Assembly: GCA_905182995.1 (NCBI GenBank)
Contig: CAJJDP010000028.1
Location: 522,329-586,328 of the forward strand
Source of the DNA: Paramecium octaurelia
Taxonomy: Eukaryota > Ciliophora > Oligohymenophorea > Peniculida > Parameciidae
Direction of reading: 5' to 3'
Length of the DNA: 64,000 nucleotides
The notes under the pieces are model-generated. The model was not told the origin of the DNA and searched no databases. It saw only the letters and a list, made by a program, of their open reading frames with translations. Positions 1 through 11,573 of the stretch are shown piece after piece. The translations under genes and the position numbers were made by a program. Position 1 is the first letter of the stretch. Every line of letters starts with the position of its first letter.

Positions 1-229
1 CTAAAATTTGTTACGTCAATATCAAATTAATGGAAATCATATTACAAAGACCACGATAGAAGAAGAATTGATTATCTTAATTTATAAATAAATGAAGTTG
101 GAAGTCATGAAGGATTGATTATTTATAGAGAAATGTACATTGNTTGAATTATTTCTTTAATAAATTAGATACTAGAATTTACAAAATCCTAATATGGCAT
201 TCAATATCTTTGAAATTAATGTCTGCTCT

Positions 230-622
230 TTTAATTATAATTATTTTAATGTATTAATTGAATTTAGAAGAAGATTACCAATAATTAAATATTATTGATA
301 ACTAAATTTATCAATTATTTAAAAATAATTAATGCTGGTTGAAAATGTTTATATGTAATCAAATCTAGTATTTGTGTCCTAAATTCCGAGAAATATACTA
401 ATTCTTGAATTCTCATTAGCTGAATAAGAGGAGGAACAAAAGAAATCTATCTAAATTTTATTTATATAAATAGCTGATTTTCTTTACAAATAAGGATATT
501 AGTAAAATGTTACTTATTTGAACTGGAATTATGTACTATTTGCTATAGCGCTATTTTAGATTGATTCTGACTCTAAATATAATAATTTGTGTGTTGATAT
601 TGAGAAATCATTTAAAGAATGA
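230..622 (+). pseudogene. Fragmentary coding frame, C-terminal part of an unknown protein
   Basis: The frame ending at the TGA at 620-622 reads as protein (…QKKSIQILFIQIADFLYKQ… then …NYVLFAIALFQIDSDSKYNN…) with ciliate-like residue use. A 31-nt GT-AG segment at about 340-370 would join it to upstream coding, but a competing frame across 240-450 also looks coding. The frame is therefore unresolved and an indel is possible. This stretch lies in a duplicated contig end where other frames are also broken. No family recognised. It could be a real gene end with sequencing errors or a decayed copy. Confidence 0.35.
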
Positions 623-867
623 AAGTTTCATATTTACAGCTGTCCTCATCATCAGATTATCAACATTAAATGAAAATGTATTTTGATCGAGCATGACAAG
701 TAAGTAATCTAATTATTTACAAACATTTATTTGATTTCAAGATTAATATCAGTATATAATTAGCTTTATAAATTAGGATTTGTAAATGTACTATTTGAAG
801 AAACTTATGTTGATACTTTTAAATCGGAATAATTCCATTAAAATTATAATATAAAATATAAATCTTA

Positions 868-1265
868 ATGAATAGCAGTGAAAGTGTGATTGGAGTGAAA
901 ACCAGGTCCATGAATGTATGTGAAAGGGTGCTTCAACCAAGAATAAAAAGGGACTATTGTCACATTTCTAAGGAAAAGAAAGCATAATTGATTTAGACTG
1001 TACTGAAACAAAAATGTAAAATAAAGAAAGTAAGATAATTTCAATATGAAAGATAGCAAGAGATTTAAATATTAACTATGCAACTGCTAAAACTATACTT
1101 CATTGTTTTAAGAAAAAATAAATAGCCTTTGATGCAGATCCTGAAGTCAAAAGGGTGTCAGTTGGCTCAATTAAGGAAGGCTCTAAACTTTGGGTCTAAA
1201 TTAAAGTGGCCGATTAGATAATTAACCATTTTGAATATTTCAATGAAATCAAGAGAATCTAATGA
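868..1265 (+). CDS. Small Psq-type helix-turn-helix protein
   Basis: Two exons (868-1029, 1053-1265) with a 23-nt intron ending in AAG give 124 aa and a TGA stop. Residues about 38-75 contain IARDLNINYATAKTIL, which matches the ciliate version of the Psq/transposase-type helix-turn-helix ('NYSTAKTI' core) found in many Paramecium and Tetrahymena proteins. Basic residues flank the motif, consistent with DNA binding. The intron choice is supported because it joins the lysine-rich helix to the NYATAKTI helix in frame; an alternative TAG acceptor 4 nt downstream breaks the frame. Whether it is a host regulator or a domesticated transposase fragment cannot be told. No catalytic DDE domain is visible. 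Confidence 0.6.
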
Positions 1266-1473
1266 TATATTTTTAAACCTTCTTCACAATCATTAATCTA
1301 CACACTATTATTGCTGTCTCAATTCTCATGTCTAAAATTTGTTACGTCAATATCAAATTAATGGAAATCATATTACAAAGACCACGATAGAAGAAGAATT
1401 GATTATCTTAATTTATAAATAAATGAAGTTGGAAGTCATGAAGGATTGATTATTTATAGAGAAATGTACATTG

Positions 1474-2240
1474 CTTACTACCTTATACTTTTAAAAAAGA
1501 AGTCAATTTAAGCATAAATTTGTTTCTTTAGTTCAGTGATTTCAGCAATATTATAGAATATAAAATATATTTGTATTATTTCAACCCACCTTTGACATTA
1601 TTAATAAATATACTTTAATATTCCAGCATCTCTCAAATAACAATTAGTCAAACCATTTATCATCAAACTATTCATATTGATTATTTCATAATAAAATAAA
1701 TTTTTAGTTTCATAAATTGAATTGTATTTATTTAGCATAACAAAAAATTAATACGTCAACATTGTATAAAACATAATATTTTTAGGAATTGATTTAATCT
1801 GCTCCTATTTATATCACTTTTCAAAATATTGTATAGTGATTTTACAATTAGTAGCATTTTAATTCACTATTCATTCGCCGATAAGACAAAAATATTACAT
1901 TTTTTATTTCAGTTTACAATTTTTATATTCAATTTTCAAAAATTTTTATATTACATTAAATATAAATAAGACTAAGGATTTGATATCCAAGAATCTATAG
2001 TCATATTTCTATTTTATGAATGTGCTAAATTTATCTTGTGATTCGAAATAATTTAATTTATATCCTTTTCTAAAGATATTTGTCTTCCATCAATAATATA
2101 GTTTACATATAACAAAACATGATTCTATCTATTAAACTGATTAATTATAAAATAATTTAATACTAAACTATGGAAATAATAATATGAAATTTTAATAATA
2201 AATGAAAAATAACAATTAAAAACATAATCCATAATGGAAA
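1474..2240. other. AT-rich intergenic stretch
   Basis: After the duplicated unit ends at 1473 a short open frame trails off near 1590. The rest is strongly AT-rich with T- and A-runs and no frame that reads as protein. It probably includes the 5' flank of the deubiquitinase gene starting at 2241. I see no recognisable control element. Confidence 0.5.
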
Positions 2241-3848
2241 ATGTTAGAGTGCGATCTTATTAGTGAAGAGTTCGAAGAACAACATCGCATCATAGTACCA
2301 TAATTTCCAAAATTCAAAAAGCCAACATATAATTCAATACAAATAACAACTAATGTCTAATACAGAATTAACGTTTGTTCCCCTGCTAAATTAGATGATA
2401 CTGTTTCAATCAGTACAAAGAAATCAACTACAAATGTACAATTTTTAATATAATCAAGTAGAGTTAAGCTGGCAGCTGCAATTATATAGTTAACCATTAC
2501 ATTTAATAAATTAAAGATCATTTTAATAAAAATACAAGGTAAACTTAAAGATTATCAATTATAGATAAGAAACAGAAGCCTAGATTATAAGAAATTTAAT
2601 ATCCTAAAAAGCAAAAGCCATCTATATGTTAGATATAAAATGGGCAGCCAACTATACTGCATTTCTATAGAATCAACATTCGACCATTCCCCTTGAAATA
2701 TCAAATACTAATCTATTTGTTGAAGGTGATAGTCGAAATCCCTATAGATAAAACCTAAAACAAGATTTGGATTTTGTGTTAATGAATCGTAACACCTGGC
2801 AATTTTTAATAGCAATTTACGGAGGAGGACCTGAAATTACTTATAACGATTATTTAGGCATCAATAATGAATCTTAAGTCAACTCAAGGGAAGGATCATT
2901 ATAGAATATAGATATTAGCACTTATAATAGTTAAACATTCTAAAAATAAAAATTTATATTACCAGCAATAGGTTTATATAATGAAAACAATTACTGCTTT
3001 CTCCATGCAGCAATACAGAGCTTGATGTCAATAGAATAGTTGACTTGCTGGGTCTCCATTGAAGGAAAAACAAAAAAGCAAGAAGATTATAAATGGATTT
3101 TATCATATTATGAGATCATAGATCAAATATAAAATTGCAAAAAGGGTCAACATGTGAAAATTGATACATTGAAGAAACTAATTAAAAATCAATTCGCTCC
3201 TAATCTATAACATGATTGTTAAGAATTTTTATGTTATTTAACTGAACAATTAAACAAAGAGCTGAAGTAGAATAAATATGATTAGGCCATTACTGAGATC
3301 CTATTTTAAGGCTAAATGATGTAATAAATTTAGTGCAATTAATGTAAATAAACTTCTTCAAAATTTGAATCATTTTTTGAATTGTCTTTATCTATGAATA
3401 ATATGAAAGGATTAAAATAATGTTTAAGTTAGTTTTTTGCTTAAGAAGTTCTGGATGACGACTATATGTGTAATCAATGTAATCGAACAACTAAAGCAAT
3501 AAAAAAGTATATGATAGGAACAGCTCCTTAATTTTTAATTATTCATCTCAAAAGATTCTAAGAAAAGAAGTTACATAACTATATAGAATTTCAGAATAAT
3601 TTAGATATAACTGAGTTTTGCTCTGTCAAAGCACAATACAAATTAAAATCTGTAATTGTACATTATGGAACCTAAGAAAAAGGCCACTATGTGAATTTCT
3701 CTTTAAGAGGAAATTAAGTAAAATTTAAGTTTAATTAAAGTGGTATTATTTCGACGACCATAGAGTCTAATTTGCTAGAGAGTAAGATGTTCTAAGATAA
3801 TAAGCTTACATCCTATTTTTTGAAAGATCAGATGATTAGTTACTATGA
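2241..3848 (+). CDS. Ubiquitin-specific protease with DUSP domain
   Basis: Four exons (2241-2435, 2462-2538, 2565-3717, 3741-3848) with introns of 26, 26 and 23 nt give 510 aa. A DUSP-like domain spans about residues 75-180, with WQFLIAIYGGGPEI matching the family core. The peptidase C19 domain follows: the Cys box reads GLYNENNYCFLHAAIQ with catalytic Cys at about 235, the His box reads GTQEKGHYVNF with His at about 465, and the C-terminus has WYYFDDHRVQF and AYILFFE as in active USPs. It should cleave ubiquitin from proteins in cytosol or nucleus. The 3718-3740 intron is needed to join GN to WYYFDDH. The stop lies 17 bp from the stop of the convergent gene. TAA/TAG occur many times inside as Gln. 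Confidence 0.93.
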
Positions 3849-3865
3849 ATTAATTATTTTCCATA

Positions 3866-5295
3866 TCAATTTTTATAATAATTATTTTATTTAATCGTTT
3901 AATCAAACTTTGCTAATGCTAATTTACTCTTCATCAAGGCTTCTTCAATTCTATTTTCTAACAAACTTCTTTAACTTTTATTAAAACTCAAGAGAGATTA
4001 TTATGAAAAATAACTAGTATCCAATACTTTTTCTTTGTTTAACTGCAACTAACTTTACATATTAGGTTTAGAAGTGCTGTTTAATTAATTTTTAGATCCT
4101 TATATACAAGGAGGTTTTCTGTTGGTCTGAATTGGGGATGAATCGGGAGTTTAATATTCTACATAGGATTTTGATTATTATTGTTAGATATTGTTATTAT
4201 CTTATTGTAGAGATTCCTTATTGGCAAAAAATTGATTATTCTTATAGATTTCTTGACTTTCAGATTTTAAAGTAATGGAACCTATTAAGGATATTTATTT
4301 TTGAAATTATTGTATTTTATTCTATTATACATTTGGTTTTTGTTTTTGACTTGATTAATTATATGAGGATTATGATTAATACTCATACTCATCGAATTGA
4401 TGATTAGTTGGAATCGAATCTAGTTTCTAAATTTTAAGAAGATCTTCATTTTTTTCAAATTTACTTATAGAAAGCATTAAAGATTCTAAAGTGCCTCTTT
4501 CCTAGGGATTTATTTAAAGCATTCTAATTAGGAAAGTCTTAAAGTTATCAGTGTATTACAATTCAGAAATTCTTTAATATAGATCTTGCTCATTTAATTT
4601 CCATTCAATTTTATTAAAGAGTGTGGAAGGGTCATTTAGTGATGCTGCCCATAAAATTGTTAAGCCAGACTAAAAGATTTAGCATTATTCTGGATTAAGA
4701 TTATTGAAATTTGATTAATTTTTGAAAAGTGCCAATTCTTCAGGAGATATATGATAATCTTCAGTAATTTGATTCATTAATTATTAGAATGATGTCATAT
4801 GGTTATCAAAAAGGGAATTGAATTTCAGATTGCCTTAATTTGAAACATATAAATTTCGGATTTCCATAGGATAAATACCATTTCTTTTTAAATAATGTAG
4901 CACATCTAGAATTTGATAAGCAAGTGACCAAAGTTAGGGTTCAGTAAAATATTGAGTTTTCTTATATCGATTAGTTATAATTGTTTTTAGATCGTTATTT
5001 ATGTATTCATACACTATATATAATTTTGTAAACGTAGAACATACTTCCTTGTAATAAATTAATAATTTACTTTGTATGTAGAAGCAGAATAGTAATGAAC
5101 TTTTAATAAATTAGGATGGTCAAGTTTTTTAAAGGGTTTTGTTGATTAAGTTTGTATTTTTTCAATTACACAAATCAATTCTCCAGTCTCATTTTTTTAA
5201 TACAATTTAACTTCTCCAAATCGAGGATCTATAATTTCTTGTAAATATTGGTATTAAGAGAAGTTAAATTGATATGTAGAACTGCTTGTTCCCAT
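3866..5295 (-). CDS. Protein pseudokinase
   Basis: Two exons on the minus strand; intron 5048-5070 (23 nt). The first two thirds align by eye with a protein kinase fold: N-lobe around residues 15-90, hinge (LYIVYEYINND), helix E (SLAYQILDVLHYLKRNG), and C-lobe ending LIRMLQINPQERGTLESL. The catalytic loop reads GIYPMEIRNLYVS where HRDxKxxN is expected, and the DFG position reads FNSLF, so both catalytic Asp residues are missing. The C-terminal third is Q/S/N-rich and low in complexity. It is likely a non-catalytic scaffold or regulator. It starts 30 bp from the next gene's stop on the same strand. An active but highly divergent kinase is less likely. Confidence 0.85.
5048..5070 (-). other. 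23-nt intron with a CAAG acceptor
   Basis: GTAAAT…ACAAG on the minus strand inside the pseudokinase gene. Its removal joins ASTYK to EVCSTFTKLYIVYEY in frame. An example of the short non-TAG introns in this window. Confidence 0.8.
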
Positions 5296-5325
5296 ATTAT
5301 ATTGTTAATTTTTATATGATAAATT

Positions 5326-6550
5326 TCAAAATGTAATTTATGTTAGAACAATTACATTTGCCAAACACTCTTCATTTTTAGAGAAAGTGTGTCTTTCTCC
5401 TTCATAATTTGGATGATCATAGATTGTGAGAGTTGTTCCATAAGGAATCTTCAAAGACTTAATTTCGTATGGGAAATCTCTATAAGACAATAATATTGAA
5501 TTGAATTACTTCATTTATCCAAGGTCATTGCAAGCTTTCATGGTCTCTCCTTTGTAATAGCATTAACTATATAATTCAATACATTAAGATGTTTATCTAA
5601 GTATATTAGAGAACATTACTCTACATTAACGTCGCCTATATTATTTGGATCTTCTGAAGTAACTTCTTATTAGATGTTAACTTATTAGGGACCTGAATTA
5701 TTTGATTGTATTTGTGATTGATCTTCAACAACTATAATTTTAGGTTGTACTTAGTTTTCTTCTTTTTCTAGTTGATTATCAATAATGATAGTTTGATCTT
5801 ATTGATTAGTCTGTTCAATTTGGTTTGGTTGAACTTCGTATTCAGGTTATGTGAATTATTGTGTAACTTGATCTTCGTCCATATTAGCAAGATCTGGTAC
5901 TTCACTTGATTGAGCAATCAATTGTTAAGAGACAGACTCGCTGACTTATAATGTATCATTGTTGTCAATTGAATCATCATAAAAATTATCTTCATTACTA
6001 ACAGTATCTTAAACATTTTATTGATCTGAAATTTCCTGTTGGATTTCATCATTAACATTCATAGTGTCTGATGCATAGTTTTCACTTTAATCAGGAATGT
6101 TTTATTAAGTGTCAATGACTTGATGATTTTCATCAATAATATTATTATTATCTACTTAGCCTATTAATTTCAAATCCTCCACTATGTTTTAACTAGCATC
6201 CTCAATGATTTCATTATTATTCTAATCATCTTCGAACTTTCATTATTATCAATCAAATACATAAGCACTATTTAATGGGGTTTCATCATCTAACGACTAT
6301 GATGACTCTGATTTCTCAGACGACTCTAATTAATTAATCATCAAATCACTATCTTATGCTGCCAAAATCTGAACATCTTTATTTTGACTCTTCTACTCGA
6401 TAACCTATAAATTCTCAGATGTATATTAAACTTCATTCTCTTAACTACTATTCACTTAATCAAATACCCATCTAGTTACAAAAATTTCTTATGTACTGGA
6501 ATACCTTAACAAAATACTAAACAAATGAGTAAAACAACCGCGATTCTCAT
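5326..6550 (-). CDS. Secreted acidic protein with C-terminal beta/gamma-crystallin domain
   Basis: Four exons on the minus strand; introns 6445-6467 (23 nt), 6237-6260 (24) and 5597-5619 (23) give 384 aa exactly in frame. The N-terminus MRIAVVLLICLVFCQG is a clear signal peptide. Residues about 30-290 are very rich in D, E, S, Q and N. The last ~95 residues contain two Greek-key-like halves, including CIELYSQCYYKGETMKAC and LTIYDHPNYEGERHTF, typical of beta/gamma-crystallin. Acidic prosegment plus crystallin domain is the layout of ciliate dense-core granule proteins (Tetrahymena Grt/Igr and Paramecium crystallin-fused trichocyst proteins), so a regulated-secretion, calcium-linked role is inferred. 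Confidence 0.85.
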
Positions 6551-6833
6551 TTATATTAAAACGGATTTAAATAAATATTGATATTATATAAAACCTTAAC
6601 TTATGATATATACATGTTCTTCTTGGTATAAATTTATAATGATTTCCTGAATCCTATTTTTATTCTTATAAATTAAATTTACAAATAATTTGCACAATTT
6701 TAATTAGAGTAGTAGTTAATATCAAAATTCAACCAAGTACAATTAAAAAGAAATTATAAGAAATAATATCAGAAAGCAATAGTAAACTATAAATTATTAG
6801 ATTTGCTTTGTTTATAAAAATAATAATTTTATA

Positions 6834-8273
6834 TCATAATCTTTATAAATTAGAGATTGAATCTTTGACAGCTTCTATTTCCTGATCATTTAGCCATTGT
6901 TATCTTTACCCATCTTACCATACTCCAATTTTATAATGTCTCTCATCCTAATAATATATTCCTAAACCATTCTATTTGCCATCATTCCAAGTCCCAATAT
7001 ATTTTCTACCATCCCCAAAATAAAATATTCCATTACCTTACTTTTTGTCATTTTCATAACTCTAGAATAGATAATTATGGTTAGCATTACTCCTTTGAAA
7101 CACCTTCCATCTGGCCATCTTAGAGTTCCTTCTCCATGCATTTTATTATCTTGCCATTATCCTGTATAAATTCGTCCATCTTCCCATTTATAAATTCCAT
7201 ATCCTGAAATTTCATTATCTACAAAATTTCCTAAAATATCATACAAATAAATTCACCTTCATAATTAGCACCATCAGTAAATGTTAGGATACCTTTTCCA
7301 TTTTTTTTCCCAAATTTATATTCTCCTTGATATCTAGCCCCATCTGGCCATGCTTCAAATCCATTGCCATGTTGATTATCATTAAGCCAATCACCTTCAT
7401 ATTTAGCTCCATTTATGTGAATATAGATTCCTTTTCCACATGCTGTATCATCTATCCATTCACCATCATAGAGATCACCATCAAAATGTATCAATCTACC
7501 CTATAGTAATTTCTTGATTGGATACATGCCCATTAGATTTATCTTGTTTCCATTCCCCTTCATATATTGATCCATCTGGCCATATCTATTTTCCAAATCC
7601 ATCCCTCATTCCATTCAACCATTACCCTTCGTATTTCGTGCCATTAGGCAATTACAATAACTCGTTTAGAATATTCAGCTTACAGGTAGAGTTTTTCTCT
7701 CTGATGATTGCATAGAATCTATCACTTAATCTGGCATTCTAGCTTAAGTTTGTATCAAATTTTTGGATAATTCTTAAATTGAAATCTTGCTAGTGATTGA
7801 ATTTTTGAGTATTCCAGATTCTAAATCTTTTTGATTGGGAGGCTCAATTTTATCGAAAGTCTTGTCCTAATAGTTTTTATTCTATTTGATAGATATTTGT
7901 ATCGAATGAGATGAGATCTTTAAAGAAGTGATTTCTTCTTTCTGATAACAAGCCGTTGTACATTTGCATTAACCCATTAATTTGAAGTTATTAATATATT
8001 TATGATAATCATCTATTTCTGGCATCAATTATTTTATTTCCTTTTCTTCTTATTTGTTTTTTTATTGCCCTCTTCTTTTTCTTGCTTAAGCAATCCAGCA
8101 CAACAATTTATTGTTAACACAGCACTTGTAATTCACAAGTATAGGACATTTGTTGGATGATCTAATTTTATGGAATTTAATATCTATTCATCCAAAGAGG
8201 TTAGGCATAGATAGAAGTCTAATAGATTGCTAAATTATTGAATGTTTTAGGAACATTGCTCATAATTCTACAT
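6834..8273 (-). CDS. MORN-repeat protein
   Basis: Six exons on the minus strand; introns 8125-8147 (23 nt), 7661-7683 (23), 7501-7525 (25), 7219-7244 (26) and 7062-7090 (29) give 437 aa. The N-terminal ~100 residues are Cys-rich then Lys/Glu-rich. From about residue 190 to the end runs a row of MORN repeats of the YEGEWxxGxxxGxG type (for example YEGDWLNDNQHGNGFEAW, YIGTWNDGKQNGLGIYY). MORN proteins bind lipid or act as structural scaffolds near membranes and cilia. Each intron was placed where it restores the repeat register. Role beyond scaffolding is unknown. Confidence 0.88.
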
Positions 8274-8326
8274 ATTTATGTAGACAATCTTGACATTGTT
8301 TATATATTAATAATATTAAATAAAGA

Positions 8327-9513
8327 ATGAAGAGCAGTATAATGTTTGGAGGTATTTCTTTTAATTGTGGTGATCGTTACAAATTGATAAAATTAGTTGG
8401 AACAGGTGCCTATGGTTCAGTAGTCCTGGCATATGACTTGCAAAACAAAAATCATAAAGTTTGACTTATATTGTTATATTAAATTAGGTAGCAATAAAAA
8501 AATTAAATTTAATAGAAGATGCTATTGATGCAAAGAGAATCTTAAGAGAAATCAAAATCTAAAGATCAATGAATCATCATAATATTCTCAAAATTTATGA
8601 TATAATATATGATTAGAAATCTGAATTCTTTGGAGACATTTATATTGTGAGCCCATACTTTCCAGCAGATTTACATAAAATAATAAAAAGCAATTAAGAT
8701 TTATCAGTGGAGCATGTTTAATTCATAATGTATCAATTGTGCAAAGGACTTTACTATTTACATTCATCAGGTTCTATTCATCGAGACATAAAACCTGGGA
8801 ATATACTGGCAAATGAGAATTGTGAAGTTTGTTATTGTGATTTTGGATTTGCTCGAAAAAAGGATGAAATACAAGATCAAATAGAAGAAAATATGACTGA
8901 ATATGTTGTAACTCGACATTATAGGGCTCCTGAAATCATGTTATCCAGTTAACAATACTCTCAACCAGTTGACATATGGTCATTGGGATGTACATTTGCA
9001 GAATTAATGACAAGAAAGATACTATTCAATGCTCCCAATTATATTTAAATGATAAAGATGTTTTTCGATATTTTAGGGCGACCCTCAGATGAAGAACTAA
9101 ATTAATTAGTAACTAATGAGAATGCATTGTCTTTCATAGAGACTCTGCCTCGTAAACCAAAACAACCAGCCTCAAAGAGTGTGCCTTTTCCTGATGCCAA
9201 AGCAAGAGATTTATTGGATTAGATGTTAGAAATGAATCCAAAGAATAGAATTACTGCATAAAAAGTTTACATTATCTTACATAAGTGTTTAGAACATCCC
9301 TTCTTTGAGTCTATTAGAAATTAAGTCGAAGAGATAACATTCACAGGCAATCTTGAGTGCGATTTTGAGAATGATGACACCATCACATTAGAAACCTTGA
9401 AGCATCTGATCTTGGTTGAGATCAATCACATTAAAGCCAAAAATAAGGAAGAATTGATTGATATCGAAGAAGAAATGAAAAGAATAGGAATCATTTAATA
9501 ATAACATTAATGA
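8327..9513 (+). CDS. Mitogen-activated protein kinase (TEY type)
   Basis: Three exons; introns 8459-8487 (29 nt) and 9265-9285 (21 nt) give 378 aa. Motifs in order: glycine loop [24 protein letters not shown] catalytic loop, DFGFAR, activation loop with T-E-Y at about 181-183 followed by [19 protein letters not shown], and [13 protein letters not shown] at the domain end. The TEY pair places it in the ERK-like MAPK group. The 21-nt segment is called an intron because removing it gives the conserved RITAQ-KCLEHP join, although its retention would not create a TGA. Two in-frame ATGs (8327, 8342) are possible starts. It is divergent from the MORN gene with only about 50 bp between them. Confidence 0.93.
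9265..9285 (+). other. 21-nt stop-free intron in the MAPK gene
   Basis: GTTTAC…ATAAG of length 3n with no in-frame TGA. It is called an intron because RITAQ and KCLEHPFF are adjacent in MAP kinases. If kept, it would add seven residues (VYIILHK) and go unseen by stop-based decay. Confidence 0.75.
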
Positions 9514-9542
9514 TATATAAATAAATAATAATATAATTAATG

Positions 9543-11540
9543 ATGAAACTAATCGAAATAGTTGTATAGTTTGAATAATCTTAATAGGAAGAAATCAATT
9601 AAAATATTGTACACCTCATATCTTAAAGGTACTCTCTAATGTATTTGATTCAATAGTTGGATGAAAAAATTTAGAGAATCTGTCAAATTGGATGGCAAAG
9701 AAAATCTCCCCATGAAACCAATAAATCATGATATTGTTGATGAAACAAAAGCTAACATACTTTAGTATTGCTCATAAAATTAACTAGATATTAAAATGAA
9801 GTATACAACTCCTTTTTAAAAGATAATCTAAGATATAATGTCGATTACATTTACGTAAACGAATAAATATGGTCATAATTGAATGTAATCTTGTTATTAT
9901 AATATAAGACACTTTATGGAGGTTACTGCATCAAAAGATAAATTATAAATTAAAATTAAATTAACGAAATGATACATTTTCACCTTATTCCAGTTCATCA
10001 ATCCCAAAATTACTACATAGAAGGAATTTAATAATTTGATTACTCTTGGAATCTTTAATAGGTAATATAGCATCTAGAAACTGCATTATAAAATTAATTA
10101 TCATTCTAAATCCCAAAAAGAAATTTCATAAAATTGTACACTCTCAAGAATAAGAAATAAGTTAGTTTTGTTTAAATTGTTTAAGAACTCAAAGCGAAAA
10201 CACTTGAAGTGGAAAAAATAGAAGACATAATTTAAATGCGTGATCAAAAATATATCATCATGGATATTAAATTGTTTAATAAGGAATTCTTCTTCTAGTC
10301 CGATTAATAAATGAATGATGCTAAAAGTGAAGAATTTATAAATTAAGAATATATTGAAAGTTGCAGAAAAGGATTGTCTGTATTCGAGGATCAATAAACA
10401 TTATTAAGTTGCATGCTTAAATGTTATGAAAACATCGATGTTATCAGAAATGAAATTCTATACAATTAGAACTAGAAATATAAGAATTTAAAAGAAATAC
10501 TAACAGAATCATATTATGGATTCACTGAATATGTATATTATTAATTACTGGATTATGAGTTCTTTTAAGAGAAATAAGTTATGATCACAAAATCTAGATA
10601 TGATGCAGTGTACATTTACAATAATGAAAACAGAATCATCGTAAATAACCAGAAGAATATAAGATAATTGGTTGAATCTCTATTGGGCCATCCTTAATTG
10701 CAATGTGACTTTAATTCAGTTTTGTTTGAGAGCAGCAATGAATATTATACTGAAGATATAGACTTTACAAAGCCCGCATATGGTTTAAAGGAGGGTTATA
10801 AGTATTAATTGAGAAAGTTGATGTGGCAAGAGCATAATATTAACAATGAAGATAGAATAGAAATCAGAGTTCATCAATGCACATATGAAAACATTGGCTA
10901 TCAACAATATAAACCGTTTGCCCCCATATTAAAATGTTATATAAGTTAATGGCATAAGTTCTAAGATTTGCATCTACTAATAGCTAACTTATTCGAAGAA
11001 ATAAATTATGAGAATTACAAAGAATCTAGATTGAATAAGAAATATAAACTATATTTCTAAACAGACTAATAGGGTCAAAAGAAATGTACTTATTGTTAGC
11101 AAAAGCTATGTAATAATTGTTAAGTTCCATTTAATGAGAAAGCTTTGAATTTGGGTAGAAGAGTGATTAACATCTATGTAATATATGAAGAAATACAACC
11201 TATCATTCCGCGTTATTAACCATAAATATTTGATAATTATTTTCTTAGAGACTATTTTGAAGTGGATTGGGCTCAAGATAAGATCATAATTTTGAACATC
11301 AATTAAGATCAAATAAAACCATATAATCTGAAATATTATTTTGATTCACGTATGCACTAATTAAATATTTCAGATCTTTATTAGTTAAAAGGGATCATAG
11401 AGAAAGTAACATAAAATGAATATTAATGTTATTGTCAGAAACAGTAGCAATGGTATCAATTCACACAGAATAAGTTCTAGATAGTCGATCATCTGAATGA
11501 TGATTTGAATGTAGTTAAATTGTTTTATATAAGAAAATGA
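9543..11540 (+). CDS. DUSP-USP-like protein, probably catalytically inactive
   Basis: Three exons; introns 9629-9656 (28 nt) and 9765-9787 (23 nt) give 648 aa. A DUSP-like domain lies at about residues 25-140 (SWMKKF…, then DYIYVNEQIW and LYGGYCIKRQI). The rest follows USP order: a degenerate Cys box GLSVFEDQQTLLSCML at about 260-275 in which Gln (TAA, about residue 268) takes the Cys place, a zinc-ribbon (CTYCQQ … CNNC), and a finger-end stretch QCYCQKQQQWYQF followed by VVKLFYIRK, where active USPs have the LKRF segment. The frame stops right after this, so the His box is missing. It starts 29 bp after the MAPK stop. A ubiquitin-binding or adaptor role is inferred. Confidence 0.75.
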
Positions 11541-11573
11541 TATGATTAATTTTATAATATTTATTTAGAAATA

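Larger units (their letters stand above)
1..1473. repeat. Contig-overlap duplication, unit 1 (n at 143)
   Basis: Positions 1-142 reappear at 1332-1473 (offset 1331) and a single n sits at 143. The unit starting at 144 would therefore have a first copy ending at 142, most of which lies before this window. The copies look identical base for base. This is best read as two overlapping contigs placed end to end rather than a genuine repeat. Confidence 0.9.

Noticed and set aside
3860-4720. Long plus-strand open frame following the USP gene
   Set aside because: It is open only because TGA is rare on the strand opposite the pseudokinase gene. Its composition is aromatic and unnatural, while the minus strand gives a convincing protein with an intron.
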